From assembly GCA_041612095.1 (NCBI GenBank), contig JBFJJW010000221.1, positions 1-5,019 on the forward strand: 5,019 bases of DNA. The letters are read 5' to 3'. The translations under genes were made by a program, and so were the position numbers. Every line of letters starts with the position of its first letter. Positions within the stretch are counted from its first letter, which is position 1. Positions 1-5,019 of the stretch are shown here, one piece after another. A model generated the notes under the pieces. It worked only from the letters and a program-made list of their open reading frames with translations. It made no database searches and was not told the DNA's origin. This stretch comes from Solimonas sp041612095 (GTDB taxonomy: Bacteria; Pseudomonadota; Gammaproteobacteria; Nevskiales; Nevskiaceae).

Positions 1-1183
1 CATGGGCATCGACATCAAGGGCGAGCACAAGGCCGATTTCGCGCCTGGCATGGAGCTGCGCGCCAAGTACACGCTGTTTGCCGAAGGCTGCCGTGGCCAC
101 ATCGGCAAGCAGCTGATTGCCCAGTATGGCCTCGACAAGAACGCCGACCCGCAGCACTACGGTATCGGCCTCAAGGAGGTCTGGACGGTTCCCGCGGACA
201 AGCACAAGCCGGGTCTGGTCGTGCATGGCGCCGGCTGGCCGCTCGATCTGCTCGGTACCGATGCGATGGGCGGCGCGTTCCTGTACCACTTCGAGAACAA
301 CCAGGTGGTGGTCGGCCTTATCGTCGACCTCTCGTACACCAACCCGTACCTGTCACCGTTCGACGAGTTCCAGCGCTTCAAGCACCACCCGGTCGTTGCG
401 CAGTACCTTGAGGGCGGCACCCGCACTTCCTACGGCGCGCGCGCGCTGGTCAAGGGTGGCCTCAATTCACTGCCGCAGCTGACGTTCCCGGGCGGTGTAC
501 TGATCGGCGACGATGCCGGCACGCTGAACTACGCCAAGATCAAGGGCAGCCACACCGCGATGAAGAGCGGCATGCTGGCGGCCGAGGCTGCGGCCGAGGC
601 AGTGCTGGCTGGCCGCGAAGGTGGCGACGAGCTGACCGCCTACAGCGAGAAGTTCAAGGCCAGCTGGCTCTACGAGGAGCTGTACAAGTCGCGCAACTTC
701 GGTGTGTTCCTGCACAAGTTCGGCGCGCTGATTGGCGGTGCGATCAATTACCTGGAACAGAACTGGTTCGGCGGCAAGTTCCCGTGGACCTTCCATGACC
801 TCAAGCGCGACCACGAGTCGCTGAAGCTGGCCAAGGACTCAACCAAGATCGAGTACCCCAAGCCGGACGGCAAGCTGTCGTTCGACAAGCTGTCGTCGGT
901 GTTCCTGTCGAGCACCAATCACGAGGAGGACCAGCCGGTTCATCTCGTGCTGAAGGACAAGAGCATTCCGATCGCCAAGAACCTGCCGCTGTATGCCGAG
1001 CCGGCGCAGCGCTACTGCCCGGCAGGCGTCTATGAGGTGGTGGGCGAAGGAGATGCGCAGCGCTTCCAGATCAACGCTCAGAATTGCGTGCACTGCAAGA
1101 CCTGCGACATCAAGGATCCGGCACAGAACATCACCTGGGTTGCGCCGGAAGGTGGCGGCGGCCCCAATTACGCCAACATGTAA
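1..1183 (+). CDS. Electron-transfer-flavoprotein:ubiquinone oxidoreductase (ETF-QO), C-terminal part, 5' end outside window
   Basis: ETF-QO is a membrane-associated FAD and 4Fe-4S enzyme that takes electrons from reduced ETF and passes them to ubiquinone. The frame is open to the left edge. About 393 residues are visible against roughly 540-560 for the family, so the N-terminal FAD Rossmann motif lies upstream; the ATG at base 2 is internal. Counting that Met as 1: AEGCRGH at 27-33; the quinone-binding/membrane region with GWPLD (78-82) and YTNPYLSPFDEFQRF (112-126); the second FAD-contact stretch GGVLIGDDAG (164-173) followed by KIKGSHTAMKSG; a hydrophobic segment at about 233-256, probably part of the membrane-facing surface; and the ferredoxin-like C-terminus with cluster ligands Cys339, Cys362, Cys365 and Cys368 (NCVHCKTCDIKDP). 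The protein ends in the family-typical PEGGGGPNYANM. Where human ETF-QO reads GCSPG, this one reads GDDAG. It lies 42 bases before etfB on the same strand, with no terminator between, so co-transcription is likely. Identification is very secure; the gene is often named etfD or fixC-like, so I leave the symbol blank. Confidence 0.96.
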   Translation, partial: MGIDIKGEHKADFAPGMELRAKYTLFAEGCRGHIGKQLIAQYGLDKNADPQHYGIGLKEVWTVPADKHKPGLVVHGAGWPLDLLGTDAMGGAFLYHFENNQVVVGLIVDLSYTNPYLSPFDEFQRFKHHPVVAQYLEGGTRTSYGARALVKGGLNSLPQLTFPGGVLIGDDAGTLNYAKIKGSHTAMKSGMLAAEAAAEAVLAGREGGDELTAYSEKFKASWLYEELYKSRNFGVFLHKFGALIGGAINYLEQNWFGGKFPWTFHDLKRDHESLKLAKDSTKIEYPKPDGKLSFDKLSSVFLSSTNHEEDQPVHLVLKDKSIPIAKNLPLYAEPAQRYCPAGVYEVVGEGDAQRFQINAQNCVHCKTCDIKDPAQNITWVAPEGGGGPNYANM

Positions 1184-1225
1184 GTTGGTCAATCCCGATT
1201 TTTGCGTGTAACCGAGAGTCAATCG

Positions 1226-1972
1226 ATGAAAGCATTGGTGAGTGTCAAACGCGTGGTGGACTATAACGTCCGCATACAGGTGAAGTCGGATGGTTCGGGT
1301 GTCGTCACCGACGGCGTCAAGCATTCGATGAATCCTTTCGACGAGATCGCGATGGAAGAGGCGGTCCGCCAGAGGGAGAAAGGCAAGATCACCGAGATCG
1401 TTGCCGTCACCATTGGTGGCGACAAGAACGAAGAGACGCTGCGCTCGGCGCTGGCCTTCGGTGCGGATCGCGCGATCCACATCAAGGAAGCGGGTGAAGT
1501 ACAGCCGCTGACCGCTGCCAAGGCGTTTGCTGCGGTCATGAAGAAGGAAGAGGCCAAGGTGTTCTTCGCCGGCAAGCAGGCAATCGACGACGACGCCAAC
1601 CAGACCGGGCAGATGCTGGCCGCGCTGCTGGATATTGCGCAGGCGACGTCAGCCTCCAAGGTCGAGTTCGACGGCGACAAGGCCACCGTGACGCGAGAAG
1701 TGGACGCGGGTCTTGAGACGCTGGAGATCGATCTGCCGGCCGTCATCACCGCCGATCTGCGCCTCAACGAACCGCGCTACCTGAAGCTGCCGGACATCAT
1801 GAAGGCGAAGAAGAAGCCGATTGAGGCGATCAGCTTTGCGGATCTCGGCGTGACCCCGGTGGCGGGCCTCAAGACCACCAAGACCGCGGCACCGGCCGGG
1901 CGCTCCAAGGGCGTCATGGTCAAGACTGCCGATGAACTGGTTGCCGCACTCAAGGCTAAGGGACTCCTCTAA
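1226..1972 (+). CDS. etfB: Electron transfer flavoprotein beta subunit
   Basis: EtfB pairs with EtfA to form the soluble ETF that collects electrons from acyl-CoA dehydrogenases; the beta subunit binds AMP and carries the docking loop for dehydrogenases. The product has 248 residues, the usual family length. Visible signatures are VSVKRVVDYN near the N-terminus, SMNPFDEIAMEEA, GKQAIDDDANQTGQ at 116-129 (nucleotide-binding region), and EVDAGLETLEIDLPAVITADLRLNEPRY, the family signature region. The recognition loop follows: RYLKLPDIMKAKKK, where Leu188 corresponds to human Leu195, the residue that anchors into partner dehydrogenases. The ATG at 1226 is chosen because MKALVSVKRVV is the normal N-terminus and GAGAG (1214-1218) lies 7 bases upstream; an in-frame TTG at 1202 would add eight unrelated residues. 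The high similarity to mitochondrial ETF beta indicates the housekeeping (group I) ETF rather than the FixA or bifurcating type. The stop codon overlaps the etfA start. Confidence 0.97.
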   Translation: MKALVSVKRVVDYNVRIQVKSDGSGVVTDGVKHSMNPFDEIAMEEAVRQREKGKITEIVAVTIGGDKNEETLRSALAFGADRAIHIKEAGEVQPLTAAKAFAAVMKKEEAKVFFAGKQAIDDDANQTGQMLAALLDIAQATSASKVEFDGDKATVTREVDAGLETLEIDLPAVITADLRLNEPRYLKLPDIMKAKKKPIEAISFADLGVTPVAGLKTTKTAAPAGRSKGVMVKTADELVAALKAKGLL

Positions 1973-2904
1973 TGAGCAAGATACTTCTGATTGCAGAACA
2001 TGCTGACGGCAAGCTCAACGCCTCGGTTGCCAAGACCCTGGCCGCCGCTGCGCAGATTGGCGGTGAAGTTCATGTTGCGGTGTTTGCCGCCGATGGCGCG
2101 GCCGTCGCGGCCCAGGCTGCCAAGCTCGATGGCGTGGCCAAGGTGCTGGTGGTCAACAACGCCGCCAACGCCCATCCGGTGTCGGCCGTGCTGGCGCCCC
2201 AGGTAGTGGAACTGGCCAAGGGTTACAGCCATGTGCTGCTGCCGGGGACAACCTTCGGCAAGGATCTGGCGCCGCGCGTTGCTGCCAAGCTTGACGTGGT
2301 GCAGGTTTCGGATGTCATGGCGGTGCACAGCGCCACCAGCTTCGACCGCCCGACCTACGCCGGCAATGCCATCACCACGGTGGAAGCCCCTGCCGGCACG
2401 GTGGTCGCCACCGTACGCAGCGCCTCGTTCACTGCGGTCGCCGAAGGTGGCAGTGCGGCGGTGGAAACGGTGACTGTCTCGGCCGCGCTGCCTACACACA
2501 CCCGCTACGTGAAGCTGGAAGCGCAGAAGTCGGAACGACCGGACCTGCAGTCGGCCAATCGCGTGGTGTCGGGCGGCCGCGCCCTGGGTTCATCGGAGAA
2601 CTTCAAGGTCATCTTTGATTTCGCCGACAAGATTGGTGCCGGTGTCGGCGCTTCGCGTGCTGCCGTGGACTCCGGCTATGTGCCGAATGACATGCAGGTC
2701 GGCCAGACCGGCAAGATCATTGCCCCCGAGCTGTACTTCGCGATCGGCATCTCCGGCGCGATTCAGCATCTGGCCGGCATCAAGGATGCGCGCACCATCG
2801 TTGCCATCAACAAGGATCCGGAAGCCCCGATCTTCGAGATTGCAGACTTTGGCCTGGTAGGTGACCTGTTCACCGTCGTGCCGGAACTGACCGCGAAGGT
2901 CTGA
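1972..2904 (+). CDS. etfA: Electron transfer flavoprotein alpha subunit
   Basis: EtfA supplies most of the FAD-binding site of ETF. The product has 310 residues, normal for the family. The N-terminal alpha/beta domain (about 1-185) includes LLIAEHADGKLN, LLPGTTFGKDLAPRVAAKLD and the FDRPTYAGN motif (124-132). The C-terminal FAD domain begins near VVSGGRALGSSENF (198-211), then GVGASRAAVDSGYVPNDMQ, VGQTGKIIAPELY and GISGAIQHLAG, ending with NKDPEAPIFEIADFGLVGDLF. Arg229, Thr246 and His266 occupy the spacing of human Arg249, Thr266 and His286, which contact FAD, so the flavin site looks intact. The ATG shares its A with the etfB stop (TAATG), and AAGGGA (1958-1963) sits 8 bases upstream inside etfB, which suggests translational coupling and equal subunit synthesis. 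A terminator-like hairpin follows the stop codon by 17 bases. No defects seen. Confidence 0.97.
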   Translation: MSKILLIAEHADGKLNASVAKTLAAAAQIGGEVHVAVFAADGAAVAAQAAKLDGVAKVLVVNNAANAHPVSAVLAPQVVELAKGYSHVLLPGTTFGKDLAPRVAAKLDVVQVSDVMAVHSATSFDRPTYAGNAITTVEAPAGTVVATVRSASFTAVAEGGSAAVETVTVSAALPTHTRYVKLEAQKSERPDLQSANRVVSGGRALGSSENFKVIFDFADKIGAGVGASRAAVDSGYVPNDMQVGQTGKIIAPELYFAIGISGAIQHLAGIKDARTIVAINKDPEAPIFEIADFGLVGDLFTVVPELTAKV

Positions 2905-2921
2905 AGCGCTATTGCGTGTAC

Positions 2922-2954
2922 GACGAAGGCCGGGATTCCCGGCCTTCGTCTTTT
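2922..2954 (+). terminator. Rho-independent terminator-like hairpin after etfA
   Basis: A perfect 13-bp stem (2922-2934 with 2938-2950) closes an ATT loop and is followed by TTTT then G. The arms are GACGAAGGCCGGG and CCCGGCCTTCGTC. The T tract is short, so termination may be partial. There is no T run on the other strand, so it acts rightward only. It would end the ETF transcript, but the SDR start lies only 15 bases after the T tract. Confidence 0.8.
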
Positions 2955-2956
2955 GT

Positions 2957-2960
2957 GGAG
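2957..2960 (+). promoter_or_regulatory. Ribosome binding site that fixes the SDR start
   Basis: GGAG, within GTGGAGAGTGGG, lies 9 bases before the ATG at 2970. It supports that ATG over the in-frame GTG at 2916, which would place the terminator hairpin inside the coding sequence. The site starts just two bases after the hairpin's T tract. Confidence 0.7.
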
Positions 2961-2969
2961 AGTGGGAAC

Positions 2970-3833
2970 ATGGGTTACCAGTCCGTTTTTGCAGCGCAGT
3001 CCTTTCAGGGGCAAACCATCGTCGTGACCGGAGGCGGCTCCGGCATCGGGCGCTGTACCGCGCACGAACTGGCCGCGCTGGGCGCCAAGCTCATCATTAC
3101 TGGCCGTAAGCAGGAGAAGCTGGATCAGACGGTCGCCGAGATCATTGAAGACGGTGGCAGCGCCGTGTCGTACGCCTTCGACATCCGTGACGAGGAGGCG
3201 GTGCGCGACAACGTCAAGCAGATGCTGGCCGCGCATGGCCAGATCCATGGCCTGGTCAACAACGCCGGCGGTCAGTATCCGATGCCGCTGGCGATGATCA
3301 GCAAGAAGGGCTGGGACGCCGTGGTGGCGAACAATCTTACCGGCGGCTTTCTGGTGGCGCGCGAACTCTACACGCAGTGCATGAAGAAGCATGGCGGGGC
3401 GATCGTGAACATGATTGCCGACATGTGGGGGGGCATGCCCGGCATGGGCCATAGCGGTGCAGCGCGCGCCGGCATGCTCAACTTCACCGAGACCGCCGCC
3501 ATCGAGTGGGGTGTCTCTGGGGTGCGCGTCAATGCCGTGGCGCCAGGATATGTGGCCTCCAGCGGCATGGACCACTACGACCCCAGTTTTGCCAAGGAAG
3601 TGATTCCCAAGCTCTCGGGCCTAGCACCGCTCAAGCGCATGGCCGAGGAGGCCGAAGTCAGCAGTGCCATCGTATTCCTGCTGTCGCAGGGCGCCGCGTT
3701 CATCACGGGTGCCTGCGTCAAGATTGATGGCGGTTCCAGCCTGGGCGCCAAGGCCTTCCCGCTGCTGGAGCACAAGAATGCGCAGCCCTACCGCGGGTTC
3801 CATCGCGCCTTTAAACCTAAAGCGGTCGGCTAG
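2970..3833 (+). CDS. SDR-family oxidoreductase, similar to peroxisomal trans-2-enoyl-CoA reductase (PECR) type, with atypical active site
   Basis: A 287-residue short-chain dehydrogenase/reductase. The Rossmann fold is clear: TIVVTGGGSGIG (16-27) for the dinucleotide, GRK (45-47) at the end of beta-2, where a basic residue usually favours NADP(H), DIRDE after beta-3, NNAGG (97-101), and NNLTGG with Asn122 in the position of the structural or catalytic Asn. The later part is VRVNAVAPGY (185-194) and FITGACVKIDGG. The segment HSGAARAG (161-168) and the following FTETAAIEW closely resemble mammalian PECR (HSGAARAG...LTKSLALEW), as do NNxGGQ and SKKGW. The canonical Tyr-x-x-x-Lys is missing: the usual register reads Ser162-Gly-Ala-Ala-Arg166, and the shifted YNLTK register of human PECR reads Leu170-Asn-Phe-Thr-Glu174. 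A 2-enoyl-CoA or related acyl-CoA reductase role fits the neighbours but is inference; bacterial SDRs near terpenoid (citronellol, Atu-type) catabolism are another possible kin group. It follows the ETF terminator and converges on the thiolase gene. Confidence 0.88.
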   Translation: MGYQSVFAAQSFQGQTIVVTGGGSGIGRCTAHELAALGAKLIITGRKQEKLDQTVAEIIEDGGSAVSYAFDIRDEEAVRDNVKQMLAAHGQIHGLVNNAGGQYPMPLAMISKKGWDAVVANNLTGGFLVARELYTQCMKKHGGAIVNMIADMWGGMPGMGHSGAARAGMLNFTETAAIEWGVSGVRVNAVAPGYVASSGMDHYDPSFAKEVIPKLSGLAPLKRMAEEAEVSSAIVFLLSQGAAFITGACVKIDGGSSLGAKAFPLLEHKNAQPYRGFHRAFKPKAVG

Positions 3834-3843
3834 TTCGATCGGT

Positions 3844-5019
3844 TCAGACGCGTTCGTAGAGCGTTACGACACAGGCTCCGCCAAGGCCGAGGTTGTGCTG
3901 CAGACCGAGGCGGGCACCTTTGATCTGGCGTGCATCAGCGTTGCCGCGAAGTTGTAGAACCAGTTCGGTGCACTGTGCCAGTCCGGTCGCACCGAGCGGA
4001 TGTCCTTTGGACAGCAGACCGCCCGAAGGGTTGGTGACTACGCGCCCGCCGTAGGTATTGTCGGCATCGCAGACAAACCGCTCGGCGTCGCCTTCTGCAC
4101 AGAGTCCGAGCCCTTCGTAAGTGATCAGCTCGTTGTGCGCGAAGCAGTCGTGCAACTCAACGACGTCGAGATCATCCGGCCCTATCCCTGCCGCCGCGTA
4201 CACCGCCTGCGCTGCCTGGCGCGTCATGCTGTAGCCAACCAACTCGCGCATGTCACGCGACTCGAAGGTGGCGGGAGAGTCGGTAGTCATCGCCTGCGCC
4301 AGGATGCGTACATCGCGGCGAAGACCATGACGGCGCGCATATTCCTCGCTGCAGAGCACGGCTGCGGCACCGCCGCAGGTAGGCGGGCAGGCCATCAGCC
4401 GCGTCATGACGCCGGGCCATATTGCAGGCGAGGCCAGCACTTCCTCCTCGGTAACAGGCTTGCGGAACAGCGCTAGGGGATTATTGGCAGCGTGGCGGCT
4501 AGCCTTGGCCCGGATCTTTGCGAACGTTGACAACTGAGTGCCGTACTGCCGCATGTGTGCCAGTCCCGCACCACCGAAGTAGCGGATCGCAAGCGGAATC
4601 TCAGGCTCGCCGACGAGTTCGTCGGCGAGGGTATCGAAGCGCTCAAACGGGCTCGGGCGATCATCGAACTGGGTGACCAGTGCTCCCGGCTTCATTTGCT
4701 CAAAGCCAAGCGCGATCACGCAATCGACCAGGCCGCTGGCGACAGCCTGACGGGCAAGGAATAGCGCGCTTGACCCGGTAGAGCAGTTGTTATTGACGTT
4801 GACCATCGGGATGCCGCTCATCCCGATCTCGTAGAGCGCACGCTGGCCGCAGGTAGAGTCGCCATAGACGTAACCGACGTAGGCTTGCTGGATTAGTGCG
4901 TAGTCGAGGCCGGCATCATCCAGTGCCAGCCGTGCGGCTTGGGCGCCCATGAGGTGATACGGCGCCGACGCGCCGGGTTTGGCGAAGGGAATCATGCCGA
5001 CTCCGGCGACCAGTACGGG
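3844..5019 (-). CDS. SCP2/SCP-x-type thiolase (often annotated lipid-transfer protein or acetyl-CoA acetyltransferase), N-terminus outside window
   Basis: A thiolase-superfamily protein expected to cleave a 3-oxoacyl-CoA with CoA, giving acetyl- or propionyl-CoA and a shortened acyl-CoA. The frame stays open past the ATG at 4995 to the window edge; those eight codons read PVLVAGVG, which with MIPFAKPG makes the usual N-terminal strand, so that Met is internal and only a few residues are missing. Numbering from the first visible codon (391 residues seen): GDSTCGQRA, then VNNNCSTGSSAL with nucleophilic Cys79 (codon 4783-4785), PPTCGGAAAVL, HDCF at 290-293 (encoded 4141-4152), NPSGGLLSKGHPLGATG with His340 (codon 4000-4002), and HNLGLGGACVVTLYERV at the end. 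HDCF is the marker of SCP2-type thiolases, where its Cys takes the role of the CxG cysteine of classical thiolases. The C-terminal sterol-carrier domain of animal SCP-x is absent, as is usual in bacteria. A role on branched or sterol-like side chains is possible but unproven. The stop lies 10 bases from that of the convergent SDR gene. Confidence 0.93.
   Translation of the reverse strand, partial: PVLVAGVGMIPFAKPGASAPYHLMGAQAARLALDDAGLDYALIQQAYVGYVYGDSTCGQRALYEIGMSGIPMVNVNNNCSTGSSALFLARQAVASGLVDCVIALGFEQMKPGALVTQFDDRPSPFERFDTLADELVGEPEIPLAIRYFGGAGLAHMRQYGTQLSTFAKIRAKASRHAANNPLALFRKPVTEEEVLASPAIWPGVMTRLMACPPTCGGAAAVLCSEEYARRHGLRRDVRILAQAMTTDSPATFESRDMRELVGYSMTRQAAQAVYAAAGIGPDDLDVVELHDCFAHNELITYEGLGLCAEGDAERFVCDADNTYGGRVVTNPSGGLLSKGHPLGATGLAQCTELVLQLRGNADARQIKGARLGLQHNLGLGGACVVTLYERV
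4606..4629. repeat. Perfect inverted repeat inside the thiolase gene (11-bp arms, 2-base spacer)
   Basis: CTCGCCGACGA, then GT, then TCGTCGGCGAG. The sequence encodes LADELVGE of the thiolase in the frame used, so it may be a by-product of codon choice. There is no T tract on either side, so it does not look like a terminator. The symmetry is directly visible; any function is unknown. Confidence 0.5.

Noticed and set aside
1202..1225. In-frame TTG as an earlier etfB start
   Set aside because: It would add eight residues not found at EtfB N-termini; the ATG at 1226 has a spaced GAGAG and the normal MKALVSVKRV start.
839..1480. Long open frame on the minus strand (213 codons) across the ETF-QO end and etfB start
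   Set aside because: It lies opposite two clearly conserved genes, its translation shows no recognisable domain, and such frames are common opposite GC-rich codons.
1261..2499. Minus-strand open frames opposite etfB (1261-1767) and etfA (1969-2499)
   Set aside because: Both are opposite strongly conserved ETF subunits and have no recognisable motifs.
2916..2969. In-frame GTG as an earlier SDR start
   Set aside because: The added codons would translate the terminator hairpin; ATG 2970 has a good ribosome binding site.
2763..3575. Long minus-strand open frame (270 codons) opposite the etfA end and the SDR
   Set aside because: It is antisense to conserved coding sequence, rich in His and Arg as expected of a shadow frame, and crosses the terminator hairpin.
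3806..3824. Stem CGCCTTTA/TAAAGCG as a terminator for the SDR
   Set aside because: The stem has a bulge, is AT-rich in the middle, lies inside the coding sequence and has no T tract after it.
4362..4378. Inverted repeat CTGCGGC-ACC-GCCGCAG
   Set aside because: Only 7-base arms in GC-rich coding sequence, expected by chance.
4000..4476. Plus-strand open frame of 158 codons inside the thiolase region
   Set aside because: The minus strand encodes the HDCF and other conserved thiolase motifs here; the plus-strand translation has no family features.
4993..4995. ATG as the thiolase start
   Set aside because: The frame continues upstream as PVLVAGVG, the expected first strand of the family, so this Met is internal.
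1..5019. A new defence, mobile or RNA-based system
   Set aside because: Nearly every base belongs to five recognisable metabolic genes; there are no direct repeat arrays, integrase or transposase genes, tRNAs or long non-coding gaps.

Overview
This GC-rich window looks chromosomal and proteobacterial, most likely betaproteobacterial. That is an impression from codon usage, Shine-Dalgarno sites and protein resemblance, not a database result. It holds five protein genes packed almost end to end. The theme is fatty acyl-CoA oxidation (beta-oxidation or a related acyl-CoA catabolic pathway) and delivery of its electrons to the quinone pool. I see no RNA genes, mobile elements, CRISPR arrays or origins. 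No stretch longer than about 70 bases lies outside a gene.

Layout. Bases 1-1183 (+) are the C-terminal ~70% of electron-transfer-flavoprotein:ubiquinone oxidoreductase (ETF-QO), with its 4Fe-4S cysteines intact. After 42 bases come etfB (1226-1972) and etfA (1972-2904), the two subunits of electron transfer flavoprotein, which share one base at the TAATG junction. A strong hairpin with a short T tract (2922-2954) closes this electron-transfer block. Only 15 bases beyond it starts an SDR-family gene (2970-3833, +) resembling peroxisomal trans-2-enoyl-CoA reductase, but without a recognisable SDR Tyr-x-x-x-Lys catalytic pair. Ten bases further, and convergent to it, a SCP2/SCP-x-type thiolase gene (3844-5019, -) runs off the right edge, missing only a few N-terminal residues.

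How the genes fit together. Acyl-CoA dehydrogenases (not in the window) would reduce the EtfAB flavoprotein. ETF-QO would reoxidise it and reduce membrane ubiquinone. The SDR and the thiolase are plausible acyl-CoA-processing partners; the thiolase would cleave a 3-oxoacyl-CoA, perhaps a branched or sterol-side-chain-like one. The substrate cannot be read from this window.

No previously undescribed system is evident. The points most worth a second look are the SDR's altered active site, the terminator-like hairpin immediately before the SDR start codon, and the near-abutting convergent gene ends.
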